From Bacteroidota bacterium (lineage in GTDB: Bacteria; Bacteroidota; Bacteroidia; Bacteroidales; JACABE01): a stretch of DNA of 64,000 nt. Below are positions 16,274-25,406 of the stretch, piece after piece. The position numbers were made by a program, and so were the translations under genes. Where the stretch lies: positions 1 through 64,000 of the forward strand of contig JACABE010000011.1 of NCBI GenBank assembly GCA_013377005.1, written 5' to 3'. The notes under the pieces were generated by a model that saw nothing but the letters and a program-made list of their open reading frames with translations, had not been told where the DNA came from and searched no databases. The stretch's first letter is position 1; each line of letters opens with the position of its first letter.

Positions 16274-17320
16274 ATGAAAAAAATATTTATTGGAATATTG
16301 ATTAGCCTGTTGATTATCTCAAAAGCTAATGCAGATAGGATATATATAGTTAATAACTCAGGTTATAATTATGCTGGAACAGAATTAATTAATGCCATTA
16401 TAGCGAATGGGCATGTTGTTACTGTTGGAATTTCTATTCCAAATGGAATAACAACATCTTGTATTGATCCTATAAATGGATATGATATGATTTGTCTTTT
16501 TGGGAATTCGGATTATTCTAGTTTTCTAAATCAAATTAGATCATTTATTGATTGTGGAGGAAAAGTTTTTTACCAGTATGAAGTAACTTGCTGTCCCAAT
16601 TCATCAATAGGTGCTTCTTTCATTGCTAGTAGTCTTACAGGTCTAAATATAATACCGAATTCTAATGCTAGTATTGCAGGTAGTATTTACCCACCCGGCT
16701 GGTATACTTCATTGCAAGATGAATGCATAAGCATATTTGGGAATGCATACAAAGGCCTTGATGGGATTCCAATAGCTAATCAAATAAATGCAATTGGGAT
16801 TATGAATAATGCTTCACCACTTCCAAGTGTATGTTCAAATTTTGGATTTTATTTTTCAACTACTGACTTTGTTGGGACTGCTCATAATGGTGCGTTTTTT
16901 GGATTGGGAGATATTAATATATTTTATGATGGATATGAGCCGTTCTGGAATGGAGGTACAACAGCTGTAAATATGGATGTAATAAATTTCTTTTTCCCAA
17001 ATAATAATTCAAAGTGTAACTTATTTCCAGTAGGATGTATACTCGGAAATCCATCTGAGATTAATCCTTCAAATAATTATAATAATTTTACTGTTACTCC
17101 AAATCCATTTAATGATTTTATAAATATTGAATTCCCTAATTTAGACTCTCAGGTATCAAGAATTATTTTATATGATATTTTAGGGAATGTTATTTTTGAC
17201 ATAACTAATATTTCTAATAACAATTATACCATCGGGACATCAGAAATCCCTCAAGGTTTTTATATATTAGAAATACATGGACAAAATAAAAGAATAATAC
17301 GAAAAATAATTAAGGAATAA
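16274..17320 (+). CDS. Secreted T9SS cargo with Rossmann-like N-terminal domain
   Basis: Exported protein of 348 residues. A signal peptide occupies residues 1-20 (ends KANA). Residues ~22-230 begin with DRIYIVNNSGYNYAGTELIN, followed by alternating strands and helices and a DMICLFGNSDYSSFLNQIRS segment. This recalls class I glutamine-amidotransferase-like or ThuA-like folds, but no catalytic triad could be placed. The last ~80 residues are a T9SS type A sorting domain: FTVTPNPFNDFINIEF, IILYDILGNVIFD, and the IPQGFYILEI turn with a basic end. It is likely surface-attached or released. Several Cys pairs (TCC, CIDPING, CGGKVF) suit an extracellular protein. Confidence 0.82.
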   Translation: MKKIFIGILISLLIISKANADRIYIVNNSGYNYAGTELINAIIANGHVVTVGISIPNGITTSCIDPINGYDMICLFGNSDYSSFLNQIRSFIDCGGKVFYQYEVTCCPNSSIGASFIASSLTGLNIIPNSNASIAGSIYPPGWYTSLQDECISIFGNAYKGLDGIPIANQINAIGIMNNASPLPSVCSNFGFYFSTTDFVGTAHNGAFFGLGDINIFYDGYEPFWNGGTTAVNMDVINFFFPNNNSKCNLFPVGCILGNPSEINPSNNYNNFTVTPNPFNDFINIEFPNLDSQVSRIILYDILGNVIFDITNISNNNYTIGTSEIPQGFYILEIHGQNKRIIRKIIKE

Positions 17321-17364
17321 TAAGTCCATAAGCTAACATTGTGCAAGCCGCATATTTGCTGGGA

Positions 17365-17395
17365 TTGTTCTTCAACCCCTCGGGTTGCTGAACAA
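17365..17395. repeat. Stem-loop bordered by GCTAAC
   Basis: TTGTTC-TT-CAACCC-CTC-GGGTTG-CT-GAACAA forms a 12-bp stem with a symmetric 2x2 internal loop. GCTAAC lies just upstream (17332-17337), the reverse complement of the GTTAGC that ends the attC-like palindrome at 15571. It has no T-tract, so a terminator is unlikely. Confidence 0.5.
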
Positions 17396-17420
17396 AGTTT
17401 GTGATTTTATAATTTAAACA

Positions 17421-17948
17421 TCAGGTAGCAACGTAATATTTTTCTTCACCACCACGTTCTTTAAGCAATGCATTAATTTCATTTTTCAGCTCAACCATTT
17501 TTACTTCTCTAAGAATAAAATAACTATTGTCTTCTATCGATTTTCTTAATTCATCGGTAATATTTATTAATTCAAGGGCACGGTTTTCTTTTTCTTTGTT
17601 CTGAAATGCAAGTTCTTTTATTGCAATCACAAGTTCAGCCGCACGTTTTTCCTTTTCTTCGTTTTGATGTACCAGCTCTTTATTAGCAATAATTAATTCT
17701 GCAGCACGTTTAGCTTTTTCTTCATTTTGATATGTCAGTTCTTTGTTAGCAACAATTAGTGCAGCCGCACGTTTTTCTTTTTCTGTATTTTGAAAAGCAA
17801 GTTCTTTGTCAGCAATAACCTTTACTTGGTTCACTTGAATATGCAATGCAACACATTTTTCGTACAATACATTCAATGAATTATATTCTTTATGTAAGTC
17901 TTCTAGTTCTTTTACTAGTTTTTCATACGCTGTTGTTTCGTCATTCAT
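17421..17948 (-). CDS. Coiled-coil protein with four 21-residue repeats
   Basis: A 175-residue all-helical protein. The centre holds four near-identical 21-residue repeats of the form KELxxQNxEKxxRAAxLIxAN (63-bp DNA period). Variants of this repeat also appear as linker helices in many bacterial signalling proteins. Here there is no kinase, PAS or cyclase domain, so it is a free-standing coiled coil. The C-terminus (DNSYFILREVKMVELKNEIN) is also helical. The start is the ATG at 17948; a TTG at 17981 would add 11 residues. It may be a scaffold or a relic of a signalling protein; function unknown. Confidence 0.7.
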   Translation of the reverse strand: MNDETTAYEKLVKELEDLHKEYNSLNVLYEKCVALHIQVNQVKVIADKELAFQNTEKEKRAAALIVANKELTYQNEEKAKRAAELIIANKELVHQNEEKEKRAAELVIAIKELAFQNKEKENRALELINITDELRKSIEDNSYFILREVKMVELKNEINALLKERGGEEKYYVAT

Positions 17949-18288
17949 AATTGTAAATTTATTTTTTTGTATCAAAGACAAATATTTTTTCGCATTGGCT
18001 TTAACTCTTCATGCATGCATCAATACTTCCACAATTTTACACCATCTAATCATGGTTTATCAAAATAATAAAGAACTATATGTCTGTTTTTGATTATTTT
18101 CTGTAAAGGTAAGTCATTTTTTCACTATAAATCAATTTATTATGATTAAAATTTAAAAAACGCTAAGAAATAATAAGAATTTGGTTAGTTTGCTTTCAAT
18201 ATTTTTTTAATGAAGTAAAATAAAAAATCCGTCGATTACTGCTAACCGACGGATTTTTATGTATTGTTTATTCAGCTATATCAATAGC
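17949..18288. other. Gene-free stretch between the coiled-coil and S9 peptidase genes
   Basis: AT-rich. It holds the upstream region of the coiled-coil gene and the terminator of the S9 peptidase gene (18222-18258). No other feature was recognised. Confidence 0.6.
18222..18258 (-). terminator. Intrinsic terminator of the S9 peptidase gene
   Basis: AATCCGTCG and CGACGGATT pair across a 12-base loop. An A-tract on the plus strand at 18222-18227 gives the T-tail on the minus strand, and five T at 18254-18258 serve the other direction. It is 31 bases past the peptidase stop codon. Confidence 0.85.
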
Positions 18289-20376
18289 TTATTTCAACCA
18301 TTTATCCAACCATTTGTAAAAAGTACGTTGCCATAAAATACCATTTTGAGGTTTCAATACCCAATGGTTTTCATCAGGAAAAATAAGCATTTCGGCAGGA
18401 ATACCCCTTAGTTTTGCTGCATTAAAAGCCTGCATACCTTGCGATGCTAAAATACGGTAATCCAATTCACCATGGATACAAAGAATAGGAGTGTCCCATT
18501 TATCCACAAAACGATGAGGCGAATTAGCAAAGCTATTTTGTGCAACCTTATTGTTTTTATCCCAATAAGGACCACCCAAATCCCAATTAACAAACCACAT
18601 CTCTTCGGTTTCCAAGTATTGAGCTTCTAAGTTAAACATACCATCATGCGCAATAAATGCTTTAAAACGTTTGTTGTGATTTCCGGCCAGCCAATATACC
18701 GAAAAACCGCCATAGCTGGCACCTACACAACCCAATTTAGCTTTATTTACATAAGGAAGTTTGCAAGCTTCGTCAATGGAAGTCAGATAATCTTTCATAT
18801 TTTGTCCGCCATAATCGCCGCTGATTTGTTCGTTCCATTTCTGTCCGAAACCAGGCAATCCATGACGATTAGGAGCTACAATAATATAACCGTTAGCAGC
18901 CATCATCTGGAAATTCCATCTGAAACTCCAAAACTGACTTACCGTAGATTGTGGGCCGCCTTCGCAATACAACAAAGTAGGGTAGGTTTTGGTGCTGTCA
19001 AAATTTGGTGGATATATCATCCATACCAACATATCTTCGTTGCTGGTAGTTTTTATCCAGCGTTCTTTTACTTCTCCCATTTTAATTTGAGCCAACAAAT
19101 CATCATTGATAGTACTGATTTTAGTAATTTTCCCGTCAGCAGGATTTACAGTTACAATATCTACCGGATGCGACATCGACATACGGGTAGCCAACAAAAC
19201 TTTACCGGCAGGAATTACCGAAGTCATATCATGAATACCGTCGGTAATTTTGCGGAATTTACCATCAGCAACACTTAGTTCATAGATATCATCTTTTGCA
19301 TGAAAATCGCTGGTGAAATAAATCTTGCTTCCATCATCCGACCATGTCAATCCAGCAACATTCTGATCGAAACCTTTGCTGTAATCTTTCGCTTCTTTGG
19401 TTTGAATATCATAAATAATCAGGCGGTTTTTGTCGGCTTCGTATCCATCACGTTCCATACTTTCCCAGGCAATTTTGCTGCCATCAGGCGAAAATACAGG
19501 CGACATATCATAGCCTTTATTGCTTTCGCTGATATTAACCGTAGTTTTGCTTTCGAGATTATAAAGATAAATATCCGAATTGGTTGAAACGCTATAAGCA
19601 ACACCTTTCAGTTTGCGACAGGTGTAAGCAATAGTTTTACCATCAGCACTCCAGTTAATTTGTTCCATTCCTCCAAAAGGACGGTTAGGTGTTTCAAAAG
19701 ACTCACCTTTCATTACATCAATAGGATTGCTTATGCTGCCATCACTATAATTAGCCACAAATAAATGAGGATAGCTTTCAATCCATGTATCCCAGTGTTT
19801 GTACATAAGGTCGGTAATTATTCTGCCACTCGCTTTGTCAAGGTCAGGATAAATATCTTTGGTAGTAGAATCAGTTTTAACCTGTTTTACAAACAAAATG
19901 TTTTTGCTGTCAGGAGCATACTTAAAGCCTTCCAAATCCCCATCTTCTTTCGAAACTTGTTTCTTGCCGCTTCCGTCAGCATTCATTTCCCACACCTGAG
20001 CACTACCATTTTCGGCTGAAATATAACCGATTTTTTTACCATCAGGACGCCATACCACATTGTATTCGCTACCCGGCGTTTTGGTAAGTTGTTTAACGTC
20101 GCTGCCATCTATTTTCATCGAATAGATTTCGGCATTGCCTTTGTTTTCTTTAATGCTGAAATACTTTACAGTAAAAGTAACAATAGATTTATCAGGCGAA
20201 ACCGATACTTCGCCAATACGTCCGAACGACCATAACGCTTCAGACGTCATAATGCCATCTTTAACCGATATTTCAGGCTTCCCGATGACGTCTTTATCTT
20301 GTTTTCCATCCTTGTTTTTGCAAGCAGTGGTAGCAAGTAAAGCAATAGTAATTAAATAGATTGCTGTTTTTTTCAT
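18289..20376 (-). CDS. S9 family (prolyl oligopeptidase/DPP IV-like) lipoprotein peptidase
   Basis: Serine exopeptidase or acylaminoacyl-peptidase type, probably anchored in the envelope. The signal ends LATTAC with Cys19 as the lipobox Cys. Residues ~40-420 form a PD40/WD40-like beta-propeller with repeated W-x-x-D-G-K-x-I-x-[Y/F] units (VVWRPDGKKIGYIS, INWSADGKTIAYTC, VFSPDGSKIAWES). The C-terminal alpha/beta-hydrolase domain carries the nucleophile in GASYGGFS, the Asp in HGELDYRI and the His in DENHWVL. A GGPQSTVSQFW stretch forms the oxyanion region. Length (695) is normal. It is a single gene with its own terminator, likely serving peptide uptake. Confidence 0.93.
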   Translation of the reverse strand: MKKTAIYLITIALLATTACKNKDGKQDKDVIGKPEISVKDGIMTSEALWSFGRIGEVSVSPDKSIVTFTVKYFSIKENKGNAEIYSMKIDGSDVKQLTKTPGSEYNVVWRPDGKKIGYISAENGSAQVWEMNADGSGKKQVSKEDGDLEGFKYAPDSKNILFVKQVKTDSTTKDIYPDLDKASGRIITDLMYKHWDTWIESYPHLFVANYSDGSISNPIDVMKGESFETPNRPFGGMEQINWSADGKTIAYTCRKLKGVAYSVSTNSDIYLYNLESKTTVNISESNKGYDMSPVFSPDGSKIAWESMERDGYEADKNRLIIYDIQTKEAKDYSKGFDQNVAGLTWSDDGSKIYFTSDFHAKDDIYELSVADGKFRKITDGIHDMTSVIPAGKVLLATRMSMSHPVDIVTVNPADGKITKISTINDDLLAQIKMGEVKERWIKTTSNEDMLVWMIYPPNFDSTKTYPTLLYCEGGPQSTVSQFWSFRWNFQMMAANGYIIVAPNRHGLPGFGQKWNEQISGDYGGQNMKDYLTSIDEACKLPYVNKAKLGCVGASYGGFSVYWLAGNHNKRFKAFIAHDGMFNLEAQYLETEEMWFVNWDLGGPYWDKNNKVAQNSFANSPHRFVDKWDTPILCIHGELDYRILASQGMQAFNAAKLRGIPAEMLIFPDENHWVLKPQNGILWQRTFYKWLDKWLK

Positions 20377-20575
20377 TGTGTAAAAATGTTAAATAAATTC
20401 GAGTGTAAATATCGTATTTTTTTAGCAACAAAGGCTAAAATAATTAAAGAAATTTATACCCTGCTTTTATAATAATATGTGTTATGTTTATGCTTTTATT
20501 GAAACACGAAATAAGTAGTAAAAAGTTATTAACCGTCATTTAAATTATAATTGAAATTATGAATTAAAGAAAAAT

Positions 20576-20715
20576 TAGAACACGGATGAAACAGATACGT
20601 TCCGTAAACGCTGATAATCGCGGATTTTATAAATGTATATTTTTTTTTGTTGTTTAAAATCCGTTTAAATCAGTGTTTCCCTTCAGGGATCTGCGTTATC
20701 CGCGTTCAGAAAAAC
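20576..20715. repeat. Dispersed palindromic repeat, copy C
   Basis: Begins TAGAACACGGATGAAACAGA and keeps the TACGTTCCGTAAACGCTGAT core. The inverted partner is AAATCCGTTTAAATCAGTGT, followed by GGGATCTGCGTTATCCGCGT. It lacks the 3' flank that copies A and B share, which suggests the mobile or conserved unit is the ~135-base palindromic body. Confidence 0.78.
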
Positions 20716-20819
20716 AAATCAGAAGATTCAATACTTTAGATTAAACGCAACATAAAATTATTCTAATTATTAATTTAAAAATAATTTATCTAATCCTTCG
20801 TTGGAATTAAAAAAATATG

Positions 20820-20827
20820 TAGGTTTG
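20820..20827 (+). promoter_or_regulatory. Candidate -7 element (TAGGTTTG)
   Basis: Exact TAnnTTTG, 20 bases before the ATG at 20847. A TTGG at 20801-20804 is a possible, slightly short-spaced -33 element. A very short leader would result. Confidence 0.42.
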
Positions 20828-20846
20828 CGGAAAATCAGCACACACA

Positions 20847-22394
20847 ATGAGTACCTCATTATATAAAACATTATTTATTGTTTCCTTTCTTGTTATAATA
20901 CCTGTATTGCTTCAGGCACAAAGCAAGAAGGTTGTAAGGGCTGAACTGGAAACTACAGAAGATGCAAAACCATTCAATATTGTAAATCTTGGCAAAAGAG
21001 GATTGATAACACTTACCAAACTCAATGAATTTATTGACAGAAAAACTCAAAATTGGTCGTTTACTTTCTATAACAATATGCTGCAAAAAAAATGGATAAA
21101 AAAACTACCCATGTCCGAAGATTTTTCATTTCAGGGATATGGTTTTGAGAAAGATACAGCTTATTTGTTCTTTTATAAAGAAAACAAACGATCTACTGAA
21201 AATAATCTTAAAATTATTGCTTTTGAACTTTCAAAAGGGAATAATTTACATATTGATACATTGGTAACAGATAAAGCAAAATTAACTACTTTACAGTTTT
21301 ATCATCAATATGCTTATTACACTATCGAAAATAAGTCGAAAATAAGTTTAAGTATAAATAATTTTGCAGAGCGCAGCCATAAAGAATTAGTAATTGATAA
21401 TTCTGACGAAACCAATGTTGAAAATCTTAAAATTGACACCATCAACCAAGCAATATATCTGCTTATCAAGAAAGAGATATCCAAGCGTGAGAATAAACTG
21501 ATACTTAAAAAATATAATTTCGAAGGAACCGAATTATCATCTATAGATATCAATAATACGGACGAAACCAAAAAGCTTTTAACCGGAATGATTACACTTT
21601 TAAAAGATGGTTTTATTAGTATAACAGGTTCGTATAACTTATCTAACGAAAAACCATCTAATTATGCTGAGACTTCTGTTTTAGAAGCAGCAGGCATGTA
21701 TTTCATCAGAATAGAAGGAAATCTTATTAAGCCGATTCGATTTATAAACTTTTTATCTTTCAACAATATAAATAAGTATTTAAACAAACGTGAAGTTTCC
21801 AAGATTAAGAAAATTCAGGACAACAAAACTCAAACAGATTTTTCACTTAATTACTTATTAATTGAACATGAAGTTATACAACAAAATGATAATCTGATAA
21901 TGGTTTCCGAAGCTTTTTATCCCGAATACCGTGTTATTTCAGATATGTCTTATGATTATTATGGACGAATGACACCTACCTCCCGTACAATTTTTGATGG
22001 CTATCGTTATACCAATGCATTCGTATTGTGTTTAGATGAAAATGGCAATACAAAATGGAATCAATTGTTCGATATTTGGAATATATTAACGATGGAAATT
22101 AAAGAAAGAGTAAGTGTTATGCCATTGAAAGACGATTTGTTAATGGCATATAATGATGATGGAGAAGTTGTTTATAAAATAATGAATGATACCACAACGG
22201 CTTCAGATATTGAAAATCTAAAAATTGAAATGACTTATGCCAATGATAAAGCAATGTCAAATCCATCTTCTAATATTGATTATTGGTACGGAAGCTACTA
22301 TTTAATATATGGCATACAAACTATTAAAAATAACTCTTTAGCCAACCGTAGCAAGCGAACTGTATTTTATATGAATAAAGTTTCGTTTGAATAA
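20847..22394 (+). CDS. Exported protein of unknown function (515 aa)
   Basis: A signal peptide covers residues ~1-25 (LYKTLFIVSFLVIIPVLLQA, cleavage before QSKK). The mature protein is rich in beta strands with alternating polar/hydrophobic patterns and no Cys-rich or catalytic motif that I recognise. Segments such as NWSFTFYNNMLQKKWIKKLP, SYDYYGRMTPTSRTIFDGYR and FVLCLDENGNTKWNQLFDIW recall propeller-like blades comparing recorded values. It is probably periplasmic or surface-exposed. It stands alone behind a candidate promoter, tail-to-tail with ppx. Confidence 0.65.
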   Translation: MSTSLYKTLFIVSFLVIIPVLLQAQSKKVVRAELETTEDAKPFNIVNLGKRGLITLTKLNEFIDRKTQNWSFTFYNNMLQKKWIKKLPMSEDFSFQGYGFEKDTAYLFFYKENKRSTENNLKIIAFELSKGNNLHIDTLVTDKAKLTTLQFYHQYAYYTIENKSKISLSINNFAERSHKELVIDNSDETNVENLKIDTINQAIYLLIKKEISKRENKLILKKYNFEGTELSSIDINNTDETKKLLTGMITLLKDGFISITGSYNLSNEKPSNYAETSVLEAAGMYFIRIEGNLIKPIRFINFLSFNNINKYLNKREVSKIKKIQDNKTQTDFSLNYLLIEHEVIQQNDNLIMVSEAFYPEYRVISDMSYDYYGRMTPTSRTIFDGYRYTNAFVLCLDENGNTKWNQLFDIWNILTMEIKERVSVMPLKDDLLMAYNDDGEVVYKIMNDTTTASDIENLKIEMTYANDKAMSNPSSNIDYWYGSYYLIYGIQTIKNNSLANRSKRTVFYMNKVSFE

Positions 22395-22434
22395 ACTTAA
22401 CTGAATAAACGAATTTACTTAATTTCTTTATTAA

Positions 22435-23322
22435 TTATCTATTATTAATATACTTATCATACAATCTGTAAATTAATCCATCCGCTAAACCTACTTTTGG
22501 GGCAATCAGCGATTCAATTCCAGAGTCTTTCATAATAGTCAGGAAGATTTTAGCAGCGGGAACAATAACGTCAGCACGGTCGGGACGCATACCCATTTTT
22601 TCAATTCTTTCCTTTAAAGGAATTGATTTTAATTGTTTATAAGCAAACTGTAATTGAGAGAAATTAATTGTGTTTTCAATTTGATTACCGTACAACTTGG
22701 TTAAACGGTTGATATTTCCACCTGTTCCAATACAATTTATCCTGCCTAAATCCTTTTTAAATAAGCTAAGCCATTCTTTCAATTCATTCCATGAATCTTC
22801 TTCCACTTTTTTATTCAATATTCTAACTGTTCCAATATTGAAAGAATTACATTTTACAAACTTGTGATTTTTTAGAATTGAAATCTCGGTACTACCACCA
22901 CCCACATCAATATACATAGTAGTCTCATAATCATTGCTGAAATCTAAATTATTTGAAGACCGAATAATAGTAGCTTCTTCTAAACCATCAATAATTCTAA
23001 CATCTAAACCAGCTTCTTTCTTAATTCTTTCAATAATTTCAGTGTTATTAACAGCTTCACGCATAGCTGCTGTAGCACAAGCTTCAAAGCTTAACGGATT
23101 GTAGACATCTATTAATAGTTTGAAAGCCTCAAGTGTTTTTATCAGCTTTTGAATTCTTTCTTCTGAAACTTTGCCTGTTTTAAAAACATCTTCACCCAGT
23201 CTTAATGGAATACGTACTAATGTAGCTTTAGCTGCAGTGGGGATTTTTTCGTCAGAAACATATACATTTGCAAAGAGAAGTCGAACAGCATTGGAGCCAA
23301 TATCTATGGAAGCAAATAGCAT
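22435..23322 (-). CDS. ppx: Exopolyphosphatase, Ppx/GppA family
   Basis: Hydrolyses inorganic polyphosphate from the ends, or pppGpp to ppGpp. The actin-like ATPase fold is seen from ASIDIGSNAVRLLFANV (phosphate-1), TAAMREAVN, then YIDVGGGSTEISIL (phosphate-2) and NCIGTGGNINRL. At 295 residues it is the short form with only the two N-terminal domains. It starts one base after the ppk1 stop codon, so the two are translationally coupled, pairing synthesis and breakdown of polyphosphate. Choice between polyphosphate and pppGpp as main substrate is not resolvable from sequence; operon context favours polyphosphate. Confidence 0.93.
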   Translation of the reverse strand: MLFASIDIGSNAVRLLFANVYVSDEKIPTAAKATLVRIPLRLGEDVFKTGKVSEERIQKLIKTLEAFKLLIDVYNPLSFEACATAAMREAVNNTEIIERIKKEAGLDVRIIDGLEEATIIRSSNNLDFSNDYETTMYIDVGGGSTEISILKNHKFVKCNSFNIGTVRILNKKVEEDSWNELKEWLSLFKKDLGRINCIGTGGNINRLTKLYGNQIENTINFSQLQFAYKQLKSIPLKERIEKMGMRPDRADVIVPAAKIFLTIMKDSGIESLIAPKVGLADGLIYRLYDKYINNR

Positions 23323-23323
23323 T

Positions 23324-25390
23324 TTATTGTTTGTTTTTTAGGTATTTATAAATTTCAATTTGCGATCTGATTTTTTCTTCGCTATCTGTCTTTTTATATT
23401 CAATGGGTGTATTTGCACTGATAATTCGAGCTTTAACATTGTCCTTCAATTGAATTTTAAGCATTTCGTTTAAGTCAGCCTGAATTTTTTTGTCGTAAAT
23501 AGGGGTAGTAACTTCAATACGATGATCAAAATTTCTTTGCATCCAGTCGGCCGAACCTATAAAATATTTATTATCATCATTATTACAGAAAACAAAAATG
23601 CGGGAATGTTCCAGATATCTATCTACAATACTAATAGCTTCAATATTTTCACTAATTCCCGGAAGTCCTGGTACTAAAACACAAATACCTCTAACAATTA
23701 CTTTTATGTTTACATTTGCCTGACTGGCTTCATATAATTTATTGATAATTTTATCATCAACAAGATTATTCAATTTAATAATGATCCAAGCAGGTTTTCC
23801 TTTCTTAGCATTTCTTATTTCATTGTCAATTTGATGTATAAAGAAACTTCTTGTTTTGAAAGGAGAAACAATTAAGCAATCAAAATCTGGTTGATTGTAT
23901 TTAGCTTCAAAAAGATGAAAAACTTTATTTACATCTGAAACTATCTTTTTATTGGCAGTTAAAAGATGTTCATCTACATATATTTTTGATGTAATTTCGT
24001 TAGGGTTACCGGTGCCAATTCCTGCATAATATACATTTTCATTATTTTCTTTTCTTCGAATAAGAATTAATTTACAATGTACTTTATAACCTGGTATATT
24101 TTGAATAACCTTTACTCCTTCTTCCTGCATAATTCCTGCCCAATAAATATTGGCTTCTTCATCAAAACGGGCTTGTAACTCAAGATAAACTGTAACTTCT
24201 TTTCCATTTCGTACGGCATTGATAAGTGCATTGATTACGCGAGAATCTTTAGCAGCACGGTAAATGGTCATTTTAATTGCTCTGACTGCAGGGTCAATAG
24301 ATGCTTCTCTAAGCAAATCAATAATATATTGAAAAGATTGATAAGGATAATGCAACATGATATCTTTTTTCTTGATGCAGTCCAGAATTCTTTTACTCAA
24401 AGAAAGTTCCTTGGTGTAAAGCTTAGGAACTTCTTCATATCTTAAGTTATCAGCACCTAAGTTTAAAGGGAAATTCATAAAATCTTTGAAATTATGATAT
24501 TTCCCACCTTTCTTTAAAGTATCTTTCTTTTTAATAAAAAACTTCTTAACCAATTGGTTTAAAAGTGGCAAAGGAATATTTTCATCGTAAATAAATCGTA
24601 CAGTAGCTCCCTTTTTTCTTTGCTTTATACTATCACTGATTTTTTCAAGAAAACTTTTCGATACATCATTGTCAATATCCAATTCCGCATCACGTGTAAA
24701 TTTAATAGTATAAGCTTCGTATATATCAAATCCAAAAATAGAAAAAATATCTGATAAGCAATATCTTATCACATCATCAAGCAAAAGGATATATTTATTA
24801 TTGTCACCGTTGGATGGTAAAATCAAAAAACGGGAAATTCTATAGGCTGGTATTTCTATTAAAGCATAATTTTCTACTTCGGGTTGTTTACTGTATTTTA
24901 GATCGATTGCCAGATAAATTGATTTGTCCCGCAAAGTGGCAAAATTATATAATTGGTCAAGCATGATTGGAAATAGATGTTGGCGGACTTCTTCTCTGAA
25001 ATATTTTTTCACATAAATTCCTTGCTCTGATGTAAGTTGTGTTTCGTCAATAATATGAATATTTTCTTTAGCTAACTCATTTTTAATGTTTTGGTAAGTA
25101 TTGTAAAATTCACCTTGAAGAACAACAATTTTTTGGTCAATTTCTTTTAATATTTTTTGTGGATTTGCTTCTGTGTCTTCGCTTGGATGTACTTCCTGTA
25201 TTTTGAGAATCCTATTTAAAGTAGCTACTCTTACTCTAAAAAACTCATCCTGATTATTTGAATAAATTCCAAGAAAAATCAAGCGTTCCAATAAAGGAGT
25301 AGAAGCATCTTTTGCTTCCTGCAAAACTCTTTCATTGAATTGCAGCCAGCTGATTTCTCTATTGATGTATTTTTGAAATTTAGTTGACAT
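23324..25390 (-). CDS. ppk1: Polyphosphate kinase 1
   Basis: Makes polyphosphate from ATP (reversibly) through a phospho-histidine enzyme. The 688-residue length and domain order fit PPK1. The N-domain opens NREISWLQFNERVLQEA, then the head domain, then two phospholipase-D-like C-domains with YKVHCKLILIRRK and LEHSRIFVF. GTGNPNEITSKIYVDEHLLT and GSADWMQRNFDHRIEV are family signatures. It is the middle gene of sixA-ppk1-ppx, 16 bases after sixA and one base before ppx. Confidence 0.96.
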   Translation of the reverse strand: MSTKFQKYINREISWLQFNERVLQEAKDASTPLLERLIFLGIYSNNQDEFFRVRVATLNRILKIQEVHPSEDTEANPQKILKEIDQKIVVLQGEFYNTYQNIKNELAKENIHIIDETQLTSEQGIYVKKYFREEVRQHLFPIMLDQLYNFATLRDKSIYLAIDLKYSKQPEVENYALIEIPAYRISRFLILPSNGDNNKYILLLDDVIRYCLSDIFSIFGFDIYEAYTIKFTRDAELDIDNDVSKSFLEKISDSIKQRKKGATVRFIYDENIPLPLLNQLVKKFFIKKKDTLKKGGKYHNFKDFMNFPLNLGADNLRYEEVPKLYTKELSLSKRILDCIKKKDIMLHYPYQSFQYIIDLLREASIDPAVRAIKMTIYRAAKDSRVINALINAVRNGKEVTVYLELQARFDEEANIYWAGIMQEEGVKVIQNIPGYKVHCKLILIRRKENNENVYYAGIGTGNPNEITSKIYVDEHLLTANKKIVSDVNKVFHLFEAKYNQPDFDCLIVSPFKTRSFFIHQIDNEIRNAKKGKPAWIIIKLNNLVDDKIINKLYEASQANVNIKVIVRGICVLVPGLPGISENIEAISIVDRYLEHSRIFVFCNNDDNKYFIGSADWMQRNFDHRIEVTTPIYDKKIQADLNEMLKIQLKDNVKARIISANTPIEYKKTDSEEKIRSQIEIYKYLKNKQ

Positions 25391-25406
25391 ACACTAAGGT
25401 TTTTAT

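Larger units (their letters stand above)
20377..20846. other. Gene-free stretch with repeat copy C and a promoter
   Basis: Divergent intergenic region between the S9 peptidase and the hypothetical gene at 20847. It contains dispersed repeat copy C (20576-20715) and a TAGGTTTG promoter element (20820). No coding region was seen. Confidence 0.7.

Noticed and set aside
14401-17400. A complete integron
   Set aside because: No tyrosine recombinase is present and the palindromes deviate from the attC core, so only attC-like sites are reported.
17487-17830. CRISPR-like or mobile 63-bp repeat
   Set aside because: The repeats keep the reading frame and encode one helical 21-residue motif, so they are a protein repeat.
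18646-19278. Long 210-codon frame opposite the S9 peptidase
   Set aside because: It is an antisense shadow of the strongly supported peptidase, and no family resemblance is visible.
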